Positions 27,299 to 37,299 of a stretch of 60,852 nucleotides of DNA are shown here, piece by piece. This DNA is from Bacteroidales bacterium. Its GTDB lineage: Bacteria > Bacteroidota > Bacteroidia > Bacteroidales > WCHB1-69. Below the pieces are notes generated by a model. It did not search any database, was not told the origin of the DNA, and saw only the letters and a list, made by a program, of their open reading frames with translations. How positions within the stretch are numbered: the first letter of the stretch is position 1; the number at the start of each line of letters is the position of its first letter. Location of the stretch: the NCBI GenBank assembly GCA_024682995.1, contig JAIKYR010000043.1:1-60852 (forward strand), read 5' to 3'. Both the position numbers and the translations under genes were made by a program.

Positions 27299-27731
27299 GG
27301 TCATCTCCTTCCTTGTCAAAAATAACCTCCAGCGGTGTCTGCGGTTCTTCCGGTTCCGAGGTTTCCTTTTCGGAACGGCCATAGAGGATGCGGCTGAACT
27401 TCCGAATCAGAGGTTTTACAAATAACATATCCTTATAGTGGAGCACCACCAGAATGATGACCACAAACAAGGCGCATACGATGGTGTATGCCCATCCTGC
27501 GTTCAGGGCCAGCGTGAGCCAGCTGATCAGCGCGGAAGAGAGGTAGATGAGCACCGCCAACGCACACACCACGACAATCAGCATAGACAAGATCACCGAC
27601 AACAGCTGCGACGACTTCTCCAGCAGTTCGAGTTTGAGCAAATCGTAACGCTGAGACAAGTAGGTCTTCACATCCTTGATTGTCCGAGCATTACGTGGCG
27701 AATCTTTGGAAAATAAACTGAAGATATCCAT
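27291..27731 (-). CDS. DUF1469 / phage-holin-family-like membrane protein, 146 aa
   Basis: An N-terminal amphipathic helix (TYLSQRYDLLKLELLEKSSQLL) leads into two membrane helices (VILSMLIVVVCALAVLIYL and TIVCALFVVIILVVL) and an acidic C-terminal tail (EKETSEPEEPQTP). This is the pattern of the DUF1469 or putative Actinobacteriophage-holin-III-like family, inner-membrane proteins often found with YtxH partners and not connected to a prophage here. I chose the ATG at 27731; the longer ORF start lies within the YtxH gene in another frame. It begins 10 bp after the YtxH stop and overlaps the next gene. Confidence 0.8.
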   Translation of the reverse strand: MDIFSLFSKDSPRNARTIKDVKTYLSQRYDLLKLELLEKSSQLLSVILSMLIVVVCALAVLIYLSSALISWLTLALNAGWAYTIVCALFVVIILVVLHYKDMLFVKPLIRKFSRILYGRSEKETSEPEEPQTPLEVIFDKEGDDHD

Positions 27732-27741
27732 TCGGCGAGAA

Positions 27742-27984
27742 TTACGCTTGAACGTCTTCTTCCTCCATGTCATCCAACAAGTCGTCCATCTCCACTTCCT
27801 CCTCGGCGGGAGCGGCACATCTCTTGCTTTTCAACTTCTCAATGATGCGGTCAATCTCCTCCTTAGTCATTCTCTTGGAGACATTAGTACGGATTTCCTT
27901 ACCTTTTTCTGTGGTGAACAACAAGGTTACACCTACTGCTGCTGCAGCGCCAGCGGCAAACGCCAAAATTTCAGATGCTTTCAT
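27742..27984 (-). CDS. YtxH domain-containing protein, 80 aa
   Basis: One N-terminal membrane helix (ILAFAAGAAAAVGVTLLFTT) is followed by the short helical segment KGKEIRTNVSKRMTKEEIDRI and an acidic tail, the usual form of small YtxH proteins. These are general stress or envelope proteins of unknown mechanism. It is the first gene of a three-gene minus-strand cluster (YtxH, DUF1469, small basic protein) that probably acts at the inner membrane. The 75 bp upstream consist mostly of ATTGTTAATT-type simple repeats, leaving little room for a promoter separate from uvrA. Confidence 0.85.
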   Translation of the reverse strand: MKASEILAFAAGAAAAVGVTLLFTTEKGKEIRTNVSKRMTKEEIDRIIEKLKSKRCAAPAEEEVEMDDLLDDMEEEDVQA

Positions 27985-28030
27985 AAATGTGTGTTTTAAA
28001 TTGTGATTTGTAATTTATAAACTGTAATCT

Positions 28031-28072
28031 ATTAATTATTAATTGTTAATTGTTAATTGTTAATTGTTATTT
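28031..28072. repeat. ATTGTTAATT-type simple repeat overlapping the uvrA stop
   Basis: Tandem TTAATTGTTAATTG units run through the last codons and stop codon of uvrA, so its terminal Asn residues and TAA come from the repeat. A similar array spans the fumC stop. Confidence 0.75.
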
Positions 28073-30894
28073 GTCAGTTTCCCCGAGATGGCCTGTGCCG
28101 TATAAGAGCGTTTCCGTTCCACCAGTTTCTCAGGCGTACCCTCGAAAACGATCTTGCCACCCTGATCCCCGCCTTCCGGCCCCATATCGATGATCCAGTC
28201 GGCGCATTTGATGATTTCAGCATTATGCTCAATGACCACAATGGTGTTATTGCGTTCTATCAGGCGGTTAAAAGCCACGCATAATTTATTAATATCGTGG
28301 AAATGAAGTCCCGTAGTAGGCTCGTCGAAGATGAAGAGCTTGTTCTGGTCATCATCGTTGAGCGACAGATAGTAGGCTAACTTCACACGCTGCGCCTCGC
28401 CGCCGGACAGTGTAGCCGAAGACTGGCCCATCACCAGATAGCCGAGGCCCACATCCTGCAACGGCATCAATTTGCGGATAATATTGGTGGTCATATCATT
28501 CACGGGAAGGCCCTTGAAAAAATCGAGGGCTTCCGAGACTGTCATATTCAGGATGTCAGTGATAGTCTTGTCTTTCAGCTTGATATCCTGGGCTTCCTCT
28601 CGGAATCGGCTTCCATTGCACGAAGGGCACACCATCTCCACATCCGCCATAAACTGCATATTGATCCGGATAACGCCTTCGCCCTCGCACTCCTCGCATC
28701 GGCCACCAGCCACATTAAATGAAAAGAAGCTGGGCTTGTAGTTGCGCTGCTTGGAAAGAGGCTGGCTGGCAAACAACTCGCGAATATAATCGTAGGCTTT
28801 CACGTATGTTACAGGATTAGAGCGGCTGGAGCGGCCTATGGGATTCTGATCCACAAATACCACATCCGAAATCTTGGTCAAGTCGGCATCGATTCTCGAA
28901 TAGCGTCCGGGTTTCAGATTCCCCTTGTTGAGCATCTTCAGCAGGCCGGGGTACAGCACATTCGCTATCAGACTGCTCTTGCCGGAACCACTGACCCCTG
29001 TGATGACCGTGAAGCACTCCAACGGGATTTTCACATCTATATTCTTAAGATTATGCTCTTTAGCCCCGATGATTTCCACATAATTGCGCCAGTGTCTCCG
29101 CCGCTTGGGCAGCGGGATATAGCGGCATAACTCCTGCGGATAACCACCTGTCATCCCACGCAGATAGGAGGCCGTAAGGTTGTCCGGTTCTTTCATCAAA
29201 TCATCTATCAAACCTGAGAAAACTATTTCGCCACCATTACGTCCCGCTTTGGGGCCGATATCTATGATGCAGTCGGCGGCACGGATGATAGACTCATCGT
29301 GTTCAACCACCACCACGGTATTGCCAATGTCACGCAACCTCTGCAGCACCCGTATCAGGTTCTGCGTGTCGCGGGAATGGAGTCCGATGCTGGGTTCATC
29401 CAACACATAAAGAGAACCCACCAGACTGCTACCCAAGGAGGTGGCCAGGTTGATACGCTGGGCCTCCCCGCCCGACAATGTTGACGTGGAGCGGTCCAAG
29501 GTAAGATAGCCGAGGCCCACATCATCCAGCAATGCCACCCGATTGGCGAGTTCCTTCACCAGACGGGAGGCCACCTCGCGCTCATAGTCACTGCTGTATT
29601 TGAACTCCTGGAAAAAGGGTTTCAATTCTGAGACAGGCATGGCTGTCAACTCCATGATGGAGTGTCCCTTCACCTTCACATAATGTGCATCCTTGCGCAG
29701 ACGGGTCCCGTGGCAGTCGGGACAAATCTCCCGTCCACGGTAACGGGCCTGCAGTACCCGGTATTGAATTTTGAATGTGTTGGCCGCCACAAACTGGAAA
29801 AATTGCGTAATACCATCCACATGGTGTTTCTCATCCCCATACCACAAAAGGTCGTACTCCTTTGGACTCAAATCCTCAATAGCCCTGTGTACAGGGAAAT
29901 CGAGGCGGGAAGCCTGGCGGATGAACTGGCGTTTCCACTCGCTGAGCACGTCGCCATGCCAGCATGCCACTGCGTCGTCGGCCACCGACAATGTCTTGTC
30001 CGGAAACACCAAGTCCGGGTCCACGCCCTCCACCATACCAGTGCCGGAACAGGTCTTGCACGCGCCGTACGGGTTGTTGAAACTGAACAGGTTGGCACTC
30101 GGTTCCTCGAAACTCATCCCATCGGCCTCGAAAAGGTCGCTGAATGTCTTCTGGGAGACGTTGTCCCCCTCTGTTTGGATGACACACACACCCTTTCCTT
30201 CAGAGAAGGCTATCTGGATGGAGTCGGTAAGGCGTGCGATATTGTCGGCTATCTTCTCCGACTTGAAACGGTCCACCAGCACGAACATGCCCGACTCACG
30301 GGTGGCCTTTCGGCCTTTCAGGAACTCGTCAATTTCATGCAGCTGCCGATTATAGACCACACGGCTGAAGCCCTGCTGGCTGAGGATAGCGAGCTGTTCC
30401 TTCAAGGTGCGCCCTGACGGCAGCACTACTGGGGCAAGGACATACACTCTCTTGCCTTCGGGTACTTTCTGTACGTATGCCAGCACGTCCGACACACGCT
30501 CGCGCTTCACCTCCTTGCCCGATATCGGCGATATGGTGCGCCCGATACGGGCGAAGAGCAGTTTCAGATATTCGTATATTTCTGTCACCGTGCCCACCGT
30601 GGAGCGCGGGTTATGCGACATGCTATGCTGTTCGATGGCTATGGCGGGGGGTATGCCCGTGATGGATTGGACTTCGGGTTTGTGCATCCGGCCCATGAAC
30701 TGGCGGGCATAGGAACTGAGACTTTCCACGTAGCGACGCTGACCCTCGGCATACAGTGTGTCAAAAGCCAACGACGACTTGCCCGACCCCGACAAACCGG
30801 TGATGACCACCAGTTTGTTGCGCGGTATGTCAACATCTATGTTTTTCAGATTGTTGACTTTGGCACCCCGAACTTCAATCACCTTCTGACCCAT
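28060..30894 (-). CDS. uvrA: Excinuclease ABC subunit A, 944 aa
   Basis: DNA-damage recognition ATPase of nucleotide excision repair, acting as a dimer with UvrB. Both ABC modules are complete: Walker [20 protein letters not shown] near residue 33 and [16 protein letters not shown] near 640; signature LSGGEAQRI and [12 protein letters not shown]; Walker [10 protein letters not shown] and [12 protein letters not shown]. Zinc-finger Cys pairs are [23 protein letters not shown] and CPSCNGS. Length is normal. The ORF track used a TTG; the ATG one codon later overlaps the cdsA stop by one base (TGATG), so uvrA is translationally coupled to cdsA. The C-terminus LTNNN is derived from the intergenic simple repeat. 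Confidence 0.97.
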   Translation of the reverse strand: MGQKVIEVRGAKVNNLKNIDVDIPRNKLVVITGLSGSGKSSLAFDTLYAEGQRRYVESLSSYARQFMGRMHKPEVQSITGIPPAIAIEQHSMSHNPRSTVGTVTEIYEYLKLLFARIGRTISPISGKEVKRERVSDVLAYVQKVPEGKRVYVLAPVVLPSGRTLKEQLAILSQQGFSRVVYNRQLHEIDEFLKGRKATRESGMFVLVDRFKSEKIADNIARLTDSIQIAFSEGKGVCVIQTEGDNVSQKTFSDLFEADGMSFEEPSANLFSFNNPYGACKTCSGTGMVEGVDPDLVFPDKTLSVADDAVACWHGDVLSEWKRQFIRQASRLDFPVHRAIEDLSPKEYDLLWYGDEKHHVDGITQFFQFVAANTFKIQYRVLQARYRGREICPDCHGTRLRKDAHYVKVKGHSIMELTAMPVSELKPFFQEFKYSSDYEREVASRLVKELANRVALLDDVGLGYLTLDRSTSTLSGGEAQRINLATSLGSSLVGSLYVLDEPSIGLHSRDTQNLIRVLQRLRDIGNTVVVVEHDESIIRAADCIIDIGPKAGRNGGEIVFSGLIDDLMKEPDNLTASYLRGMTGGYPQELCRYIPLPKRRRHWRNYVEIIGAKEHNLKNIDVKIPLECFTVITGVSGSGKSSLIANVLYPGLLKMLNKGNLKPGRYSRIDADLTKISDVVFVDQNPIGRSSRSNPVTYVKAYDYIRELFASQPLSKQRNYKPSFFSFNVAGGRCEECEGEGVIRINMQFMADVEMVCPSCNGSRFREEAQDIKLKDKTITDILNMTVSEALDFFKGLPVNDMTTNIIRKLMPLQDVGLGYLVMGQSSATLSGGEAQRVKLAYYLSLNDDDQNKLFIFDEPTTGLHFHDINKLCVAFNRLIERNNTIVVIEHNAEIIKCADWIIDMGPEGGDQGGKIVFEGTPEKLVERKRSYTAQAISGKLTNNN

Positions 30895-31757
30895 CAACTC
30901 AAAATTATAAAAAGGAACAGCATAGCCGGAAATACGGCTAACAGGATAGAATCAAACCGGTCGAGCATCCCGCCATGTCCCGGAATGGCCTTGCCCGTGT
31001 CTTTCACACCAGCATTCCGCTTGAAGGCAGACTCCAGTAAATCACCAAAGGTGCCGAACACAACCACGATGACCGCGAAACAGACCCATGCCCATATCGG
31101 CATGTGCACACGTCCGAAAAAAGGGATGCTAGGGAAGACCACCGCCGCTATCACGGTAATAACAAAGCCCGTAAACGTCCCCTCCCAAGTCTTCTTGGGC
31201 GAGACACGTTCGAACATCTTGGTACGACCATATAATGTTCCGCCCAAGTAGGCGGCGGTATCATTAATCCATATCAACAGCAAGAATGCCAATGCCATAG
31301 GCTTGCACCAGATGGCGAAAGCGGCCAGCATGGCCAAAGGAGCCACAATCCAGCAGAAGCCAAATACCGACTTGCCGATCTGCTCCACAGGACAGGCCCG
31401 ATGGCGGAATATTTCAACGATGGAGAGGATAATCGACAACAGCATCATCAACATCGGAATCATAAGAAAAACGGCTGTCAATGTCTTCATACCCGGCGTA
31501 AAAATGAACGTGCGGGGCTGCAGGCTGTAGTAGCAGGCCACAGCAAACAAAGACACGGCGAAGGCCATCATCAAATAGCGGGCGGGCTTGTCCTCGGGAC
31601 CGCAGGTGATTTTCGACAATTCGTAAATGCACACACAGGCCGCCACACAAAGGACAACATCCATCAGAGCGGGGTAAAACACGCCGGCAATCATCAGGGC
31701 CACATACACGGCACCCGCCAACGTTCTAACGATCAGATTCTTCAGTTTGGGATTCAT
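30894..31757 (-). CDS. cdsA: Phosphatidate cytidylyltransferase, 287 aa
   Basis: Inner-membrane enzyme making CDP-diacylglycerol from CTP and phosphatidate, the branch point for phosphatidylethanolamine and phosphatidylglycerol. It has about eight membrane helices and the family signature in its last 70 residues: FGDLLESAFKRNAGVKD followed by IPGHGGMLDRFDS. The mid-region INDTAAYLGGTLYGRTKM is also typical. It overlaps the upstream LUD gene by 32 bp and the downstream uvrA by one base, so it sits firmly within the rsfS-ftsH-LUD-cdsA-uvrA run. Confidence 0.96.
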   Translation of the reverse strand: MNPKLKNLIVRTLAGAVYVALMIAGVFYPALMDVVLCVAACVCIYELSKITCGPEDKPARYLMMAFAVSLFAVACYYSLQPRTFIFTPGMKTLTAVFLMIPMLMMLLSIILSIVEIFRHRACPVEQIGKSVFGFCWIVAPLAMLAAFAIWCKPMALAFLLLIWINDTAAYLGGTLYGRTKMFERVSPKKTWEGTFTGFVITVIAAVVFPSIPFFGRVHMPIWAWVCFAVIVVVFGTFGDLLESAFKRNAGVKDTGKAIPGHGGMLDRFDSILLAVFPAMLFLFIILS

Positions 31758-32466
31758 GTTGCGTTTCGTTTGAGTTATTCGATTCAGGTTGGTCGGATTC
31801 CTGGGGATGGTTCTCCTCCACCATCATCAGGATAAAGCGCGGATTCTGTGGGGTGAACACATCGTTTCCCTCCGACTTTTCCGGCTGTGACGGGCAGATG
31901 AACTCCGTGATGGGGTTCGGAGTGTTGTTATTGCGAGAGAGCTGGTATGTCAGGGCATCCTCCATATCCCGGAAGATGCAACGCTCGCGGGAGACCACGA
32001 TGATGTCGCGGGCAAGGTTCCGGACGGAGGGATAAAGCGACACAGAGGGCGTGAAGCCGATGGCACCGGTACGGGCGATCAGCATATCCGAAAAGAAAAG
32101 CGCGGCATCCACCGTCTCCATGGGGTTCACCGCCGTGACATGACGCACATGATGCTTCAACAGAAACTGGCCCAGGTTGGGGCTGGTGTTCAACAGCGTA
32201 CCATACTGCTGGCCCTGTGCAATCTTGATGAGGCGGGGAATCAGATTATCCTTGGTGCAGGGAATGTACTTGCCGCCGGCACCGCGGAAATGGCGGACAA
32301 ACTCCACCAAAGGATGTTCCTGCGATGTAACACCCAATCCTGAACTGAGATCCGGTGGCACCGTCGGATAAGTTTTCTTATAGGCCAGGCCGTTACGAAT
32401 GTTCCGGCGAATATTCTCCTTATCCGTCAGAAGTTGATTTCCCATCGAATTGCTGTTGCTTGCCAT
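31726..32466 (-). CDS. LUD domain (LutC/YkgG-like) protein, 246 aa
   Basis: The central 150 residues fit the LUD fold of lactate-utilisation subunit C: GAGGKYIPC, LADT-like ALFFSDMLIARTGAIGFTP and RDIIVVSRE. An acidic, Glu/Ser/Gln-rich tail of about 40 residues (ESDQPESNNSNETQ) follows and overlaps the cdsA start. Its partners LutA and LutB are absent. In Bacteroidetes a lone LUD protein is often found between ftsH and cdsA, so a role in lactate oxidation is doubtful. It starts four bases after the ftsH stop, so the two are co-transcribed. Confidence 0.85.
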   Translation of the reverse strand: MASNSNSMGNQLLTDKENIRRNIRNGLAYKKTYPTVPPDLSSGLGVTSQEHPLVEFVRHFRGAGGKYIPCTKDNLIPRLIKIAQGQQYGTLLNTSPNLGQFLLKHHVRHVTAVNPMETVDAALFFSDMLIARTGAIGFTPSVSLYPSVRNLARDIIVVSRERCIFRDMEDALTYQLSRNNNTPNPITEFICPSQPEKSEGNDVFTPQNPRFILMMVEENHPQESDQPESNNSNETQHESQTEESDR

Positions 32467-32469
32467 ATT

Positions 32470-34548
32470 CTATTCGTTTTTATCTGATTCTGTAACAATA
32501 CTGTCTGCGCTTCCATCAGGAATGGACGGTTTCTCCTGCGTTGCAGCGGACGACTCCTTCTGGAACGGACGCGGACCTAAAATGCGCTCCACATCTTCCG
32601 TGAAAATGACCTCATGCTCAATCAACAGGGAGGCTAGCTCGTCCAGTTGGCTCTTATGGGTGGAAAGAATGTCCTTGGCCCGCTGGTAGCAGGATTCTAT
32701 CAACGTATGGACCTGCTCGTCAATCTCGCGGGCGGTCGCCTCGCTATAGGGTTTGCTGAGGCCATATTCCTGTTGTCCCGTGGAATCATAATAGCTGATG
32801 TTTCCGATTTTCTTGTCCAAGCCATAATAAACCACCATGGCATACGCCTGTTTGGAGACGCGCTCCAGGTCGTTGAGGGCACCCGTGGAGAGTTGTCCGA
32901 AAACGACATCCTCGGCGGCGCGGCCGCCCAGAAGAGCAGTCATCTCGTCCAGCAGCTGGTCGTAGGTGGTCAGCTGGCGTTCCTCGGGCAGATACCAGGC
33001 CGCGCCGAGGGCCTTGCCTCGCGGCACGATGGTGACCTTGACCAAGGGAGATGCATAACGCAATAGCCAGCTCACACAGGCGTGGCCGGACTCGTGATAG
33101 GCGATGGCCTTCTTCTCCTCTGGGGTGAACACGCTGCCCCGACGCTCCAGACCGCCGATGATGCGGTCCACGGCGGCCAGAAAGTCGGCCTTCTCAATAT
33201 GCGGTTTGTTATTACGGGCCGCTATCAGAGCGGCCTCATTACACACATTGGCAATGTCGGCACCCGAGAAGCCGGGCGTCTGCTTGGCAAAGAATTCCAG
33301 GTCCACATCGGGACCGAGTTTGAGGTTGCGCACATGCACGCCGAAGATGCCGCGACGCTCGTTGAGGTTGGGCAGCTCCACCGTAATCTGGCGGTCGAAA
33401 CGTCCGGCACGCAACAGGGCCCGGTCGAGGATGTCGGCGCGGTTAGTGGCGGCCATGATGATGACACCGGCGTTGGTGGAGAAGCCGTCCATCTCAGTCA
33501 GCAGCTGGTTGAGCGTGCTCTCGCGCTCATCGTTGACGCTGGACATGGCGTTCTTGCCGCGGGCACGCCCGATGGCATCAATCTCATCGATGAAAATGAT
33601 ACACGGGGCTTTCTCCTTGGCTGTCTTGAAGAGGTCACGCACGCGGGAGGCGCCCACGCCCACGAACATCTCCACGAAGTCGGAGCCCGACAGGGAGAAG
33701 AAGGGCACCTTGGCCTCGCCGGCGACGGCCTTAGCCAGAAGGGTCTTACCCGTTCCCGGAGGTCCGACAAGGAGCACGCCCTTGGGTATCTTGCCACCCA
33801 AGACGGTATATTTCTGCGGGTTTTTGAGGAAATCCACCACCTCTTCAATCTCGAACTTGGCCCCTTCCAATCCAGCCACATCCTTGAATGTGACCAGCTG
33901 TCCCGACTTCTCGTCAAACTCCTGCGCCCGCGATTTGCCAATATTGAAAATGCTGCTGCCGCCACCCATGCCACCCCGCATGGTACGCGTGGAGTAGTAG
34001 AACAGCAATATGAGCATCACCATTGGCAGGATCCAGAAGATAACCTCAAAACCCCAGCTCTTGCTTTTGTCCTGCTTGGTGGGAAAGTCATATTCCCGAG
34101 CCAAGTCATTCACATTCAACGTGCTGTCCGAAGCCAACGTCTCCCGTACGGCCTGCGATTTCACCTCTTTCAAATTCTCATTGAACACCTGGAGGTCGGT
34201 GACGGTGATAAAGAACTGCGGTCCGCTCACATTATCCTTGATCTTCTCGTAGGCAGGATTGGCCTGCAGGGCCTCCTTTTTCAGGAACACATTGACCTGC
34301 TCATTCTTTCGGACATACTCCACATGTTCGATTTCCTTGTTCCGCACCATCTGGTTGAACGACATGTCATCAATTTCCTCCGGTTGTCCGCCGCCCGTAT
34401 TGAACATCCAAAAGGAAATCAGGGCGACACCCACAAGGAGATAAATTACAGTGAGGAGAGGGAATTTCTGTTTGGGTCCTTTATTCTGACCCATTCCCAA
34501 CGGGGAGTTGGCTCCTCCATTATTGCGCGGCGAGTTCTTGACTGGCAT
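32470..34548 (-). CDS. ftsH: ATP-dependent zinc metalloprotease FtsH, 692 aa
   Basis: Membrane-anchored AAA+ protease that degrades unstable membrane and cytosolic proteins. Two N-terminal membrane helices ([19 protein letters not shown], and [15 protein letters not shown] near residue 175) flank a periplasmic domain. The AAA module has [25 protein letters not shown] and the second region of homology [14 protein letters not shown]. The protease site is HESGH at 485-489. The N-terminus begins with a Pro/Asn/Gly-rich cytosolic stretch. It begins 19 bp after rsfS and is followed immediately by the LUD gene. Length is normal for Bacteroidetes FtsH. Confidence 0.97.
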   Translation of the reverse strand: MPVKNSPRNNGGANSPLGMGQNKGPKQKFPLLTVIYLLVGVALISFWMFNTGGGQPEEIDDMSFNQMVRNKEIEHVEYVRKNEQVNVFLKKEALQANPAYEKIKDNVSGPQFFITVTDLQVFNENLKEVKSQAVRETLASDSTLNVNDLAREYDFPTKQDKSKSWGFEVIFWILPMVMLILLFYYSTRTMRGGMGGGSSIFNIGKSRAQEFDEKSGQLVTFKDVAGLEGAKFEIEEVVDFLKNPQKYTVLGGKIPKGVLLVGPPGTGKTLLAKAVAGEAKVPFFSLSGSDFVEMFVGVGASRVRDLFKTAKEKAPCIIFIDEIDAIGRARGKNAMSSVNDERESTLNQLLTEMDGFSTNAGVIIMAATNRADILDRALLRAGRFDRQITVELPNLNERRGIFGVHVRNLKLGPDVDLEFFAKQTPGFSGADIANVCNEAALIAARNNKPHIEKADFLAAVDRIIGGLERRGSVFTPEEKKAIAYHESGHACVSWLLRYASPLVKVTIVPRGKALGAAWYLPEERQLTTYDQLLDEMTALLGGRAAEDVVFGQLSTGALNDLERVSKQAYAMVVYYGLDKKIGNISYYDSTGQQEYGLSKPYSEATAREIDEQVHTLIESCYQRAKDILSTHKSQLDELASLLIEHEVIFTEDVERILGPRPFQKESSAATQEKPSIPDGSADSIVTESDKNE

Positions 34549-34567
34549 AGGATTTCAAATTGTAGGG

Positions 34568-34957
34568 TTAGAAACTCTGAACATCGGCGTCACTCCAAAG
34601 CGACTCAATGTTGTAATAGGCTCGGGCCTCAGGTTGGAAAATGTGCACCAGCACGTTGAAATAGTCCAGCAGAATCCATTCGCAATTCTCCAGACCTTCC
34701 ACATGGACGGGTTTCGTGCCTGCCACACGTTGTGTCTGTTCCTGGACATAATCGCACAACGTTTCCACATGGGGCTTCGAATTTCCCGTGCAGATGATGA
34801 AATAGTCGAAAAAAACATGGTTCAGCTTTTTGAGGTTGATGCATTTGATATCAACCCCCTGCTTTTCAATAAGTGCCTGAATTATAAGTTCATCAATATT
34901 CCCTTCATAGGGAGTTCCTTCAAATTTGACTTTTTTTCTTACGGTCATTACATTCAT
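34568..34957 (-). CDS. rsfS: Ribosomal silencing factor RsfS, 129 aa
   Basis: Binds ribosomal protein uL14 and blocks subunit joining when nutrients run low. The family core is evident: a lead helix (IDELIIQALIEKQGVDIKCINL), FDYFIICTGNSKPHVETLCDYV and GLENCEWILLDYFNVLVHIFQPEARAYYNIESLW. First gene of the minus-strand run that continues into ftsH. A TACCTTTG -7 box lies 15 bp upstream of the ATG, which implies a very short leader. Confidence 0.94.
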   Translation of the reverse strand: MNVMTVRKKVKFEGTPYEGNIDELIIQALIEKQGVDIKCINLKKLNHVFFDYFIICTGNSKPHVETLCDYVQEQTQRVAGTKPVHVEGLENCEWILLDYFNVLVHIFQPEARAYYNIESLWSDADVQSF

Positions 34958-34971
34958 TTTATTTTAGCGGG

Positions 34972-34979
34972 CAAAGGTA
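34972..34979 (-). promoter_or_regulatory. Bacteroidetes -7 box for the rsfS-ftsH run
   Basis: Reads TACCTTTG on the minus strand, 15 bp upstream of the rsfS ATG. Confidence 0.55.
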
Positions 34980-34991
34980 CATTTTTTTTTA

Positions 34992-34999
34992 TATTTTTG
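34992..34999 (+). promoter_or_regulatory. Bacteroidetes -7 box for the trypsin-like peptidase gene
   Basis: TATTTTTG, 25 bp upstream of the start at 35024; divergent partner of the rsfS promoter. Confidence 0.5.
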
Positions 35000-35023
35000 C
35001 AGCCCTAAAAAACACAATCTGAA

Positions 35024-36658
35024 ATGATGAAAAAAGTATTCTTTTTTTTGACGGTTTTGTCGTTGGCTTGGATAGCCAACGCTCAAGAAAATGCAAATGA
35101 TCTTCCGTATTCTTTCACCCACAAAGATGTATCCTATTCCATTGATGAAATGACGATGCCTGCGGTGGACCGCGAGGCCTTGCTCACGGAAGATGCACAG
35201 AACATCAAGAACGGGACCCCCATGCGTATCGGTATCAACCACCATGTGGGCTATACGTTCGACAACAGCGGACGCACGGACATACTGTCCAACGGTGCGA
35301 AGCTGTGGCGGCTTGGAATAAAATCGGAAGGAGCCATCTCCATGTCCGTCTATTTCTCCCAATTCAACATCCCGGAAGGGGCCACCCTGCACGTCTACAA
35401 CGGTGACCGCTCCCAAGTTACCGGCACATACACCAATGCCGACATCCAGCAGAACGGCATTCTAGTGTCTGACGACATCGACGACGACAATCTGATCATC
35501 GAATACTATGAGCCCGCCGATGTGCTATTCCACGGCACCATTCAAATCGACCGTATCAGCCATCGTTACCGCGACATCAACAAGATTTCCATGTCGGATG
35601 ACGAAAAAGCACTCTCGGGCAGCTGCCATTTCAACGTTTCCTGTCCTGAAGGAAATGGCTGGCGTGACCAGATTAACTCGGTGGTGCGCATCGAGATTTC
35701 CAACAGTGCCGGCAACTTCCTGTGTACCGGTGCCCTGATCAACAACACCCGCTATGACAAAACCTTCTACGTGCTCAGTGCCAACCACTGCATCAACAAT
35801 GACATGAGCAGCACATTCAAATTTTTCTTCAAATATGAAACGACATCCTGCGATGTGTATGAATACGGCTTTGCCAACCAGTGGGTAAAAGGCGGCACTA
35901 TCGTCGCCACCGACGGACTCAACAACAGTTCCGACTTCCTGCTGTTGAAAATCACCGGCAGCATGAGTAGAGTCAACATGGACAATGTCTTCTTCGCCGG
36001 ATGGGATGTCAGCGGGGCCGCCTCTGTGGGTATGGCCATCCATCACCCGGCAGGAGACTTCAAGAAGCTGAGTATCCCTAAGTCCGTATCCTCCTCCTAC
36101 TACAACAGCTATTGGACGACAAGCTGGTACGTCAACCCCCAAAAGGGCTGCACAGAACAAGGTTCCTCCGGATCGCCCCTATTCAACGCCAAGAAGCTCA
36201 TCATCGGAGACCTCAGCAATGGAACCTCCTCCTGCAGTGAGCCTTGGGGTAATGACAACTATGGTAAGCTTTCCTATTCCTGGACGAACAACAACAACTA
36301 TAACAACGCGAAAAAACTTAAACCCTGGCTGGATCCTGACAACACGGGCGTGACTTGGATTCCGGGTATGCGCTATGACGGCACCATCGTGGGCGTGGAG
36401 CAATACGATGCCGACATCCGCACCTTCAACATCTTCCCGAACCCATCTACAGGCCAAGTCTCCATCCAAGGACATTTCGATGCCGAGCAGGGTGTCTGCA
36501 ACGTGTACAATATGATGGGGGCGAAACTGGGCTCCTATAATGTGAATCTCGAACCCACTTTCTCCATGAGCTTCAACGACCTCCCCAGCGGCATCTACGT
36601 GGTGGAAATTTTGGGCGACACACACACATACAAGAGCAAAATGGTGATCACCCGTTAG
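35024..36658 (+). CDS. Trypsin-like (lysyl-endopeptidase-type) serine protease with T9SS type-A signal, 544 aa
   Basis: A secreted protease. The signal peptide is VFFFLTVLSLAWIANAQ. A pro-region (about 20-195) contains a GINHHVGYTF segment and a beta domain common ahead of this peptidase type. The catalytic triad can be assigned as His255 in SANHC, Asp304 in NSSDFLLLKI and Ser382 in GSSGSPLF. Six or more cysteines in the catalytic domain suggest disulfides. The tail (NIFPNPSTGQVSIQG, LPSGIYVVEI, KSKMVITR) is a T9SS type-A sorting domain. Start may be the first or second ATG. It is the head of a plus-strand run, with WbqC two bases after its stop. Cleavage preference cannot be read from sequence. 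Confidence 0.92.
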   Translation: MMKKVFFFLTVLSLAWIANAQENANDLPYSFTHKDVSYSIDEMTMPAVDREALLTEDAQNIKNGTPMRIGINHHVGYTFDNSGRTDILSNGAKLWRLGIKSEGAISMSVYFSQFNIPEGATLHVYNGDRSQVTGTYTNADIQQNGILVSDDIDDDNLIIEYYEPADVLFHGTIQIDRISHRYRDINKISMSDDEKALSGSCHFNVSCPEGNGWRDQINSVVRIEISNSAGNFLCTGALINNTRYDKTFYVLSANHCINNDMSSTFKFFFKYETTSCDVYEYGFANQWVKGGTIVATDGLNNSSDFLLLKITGSMSRVNMDNVFFAGWDVSGAASVGMAIHHPAGDFKKLSIPKSVSSSYYNSYWTTSWYVNPQKGCTEQGSSGSPLFNAKKLIIGDLSNGTSSCSEPWGNDNYGKLSYSWTNNNNYNNAKKLKPWLDPDNTGVTWIPGMRYDGTIVGVEQYDADIRTFNIFPNPSTGQVSIQGHFDAEQGVCNVYNMMGAKLGSYNVNLEPTFSMSFNDLPSGIYVVEILGDTHTYKSKMVITR

Positions 36659-36660
36659 TA

Positions 36661-37299
36661 GTGGACAACACAACGCTCCTTTCAACGGCCTATCTCCCGC
36701 CCATAGAATACATCGCCTGCCTGATACAGGGTACGGCATGGGTGGACACCCGCGAGCGCTACCACAAACAGAGCTACCGGAACCGGGCCTGCATCCTCAC
36801 CGGCAACGGTGTCCAGACGCTCACCGTACCCGTGGAGCATCGTACCGGGCCAACTCCCATCCGCGATGCCCGCATCGACTACAAGATGCCCTGGCAACGC
36901 ACACACTGGAGATCCATCATCTCCGCCTATGGCAACAGTCCCTACCTCCTCTACTACCTCGACCCGCTGAAGCCTTTTTACGAGAAACGTTTCGAATTCC
37001 TGTTCGACTACAACCTGCAACTGACCGATACTATCCTGCGTATGATGCGCATCCCGGCAGAGCTACATCTGACGGATGAAGACACCCCCAAAACAACATG
37101 CGACCTTCGGGAAGTCATCCATCCGAAGAACGCCTGGCAACCAGACTACCGATTCCGACTGCAAAGCCCGTACTACCAAGTCTTTGAGGATCGCTACGGT
37201 TTCATTCCGAACCTCTCCATCCTCGACCTGCTGTTCAACACCGGCCCTGACGCACCCGCCTACATGAAAGCACAAATGGACCTTTACACCTCCTGCTGA
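36661..37299 (+). CDS. WbqC family protein, 212 aa
   Basis: Recognised from STAYLPPIEYIACLIQG, WVDTRERYHKQSYRNRACI, LTVPVEH, YKMPWQRTHWRSI and AYGNSPYLLYYLD, the usual string of WbqC-like proteins. WbqC is linked to O-antigen or glycolipid sugar modification in some bacteria; the Bacteroidetes members have no proven role. The start is GTG, two bases after the peptidase stop; no in-frame ATG exists until after the conserved N-terminus, so GTG is very likely real. It overlaps the following membrane-protein gene by one base (TGATG). Confidence 0.88.
   Translation: MDNTTLLSTAYLPPIEYIACLIQGTAWVDTRERYHKQSYRNRACILTGNGVQTLTVPVEHRTGPTPIRDARIDYKMPWQRTHWRSIISAYGNSPYLLYYLDPLKPFYEKRFEFLFDYNLQLTDTILRMMRIPAELHLTDEDTPKTTCDLREVIHPKNAWQPDYRFRLQSPYYQVFEDRYGFIPNLSILDLLFNTGPDAPAYMKAQMDLYTSC

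Noticed and set aside
27291-27984. DUF1469 holin-like protein as a sign of prophage
   Set aside because: No phage structural, lysis or integrase genes nearby; YtxH-DUF1469 pairs are ordinary envelope genes.
33082-34659. 525-aa open frame antisense to ftsH and rsfS
   Set aside because: Runs across two well-identified genes; sequence is His/Gly-rich shadow without motifs.
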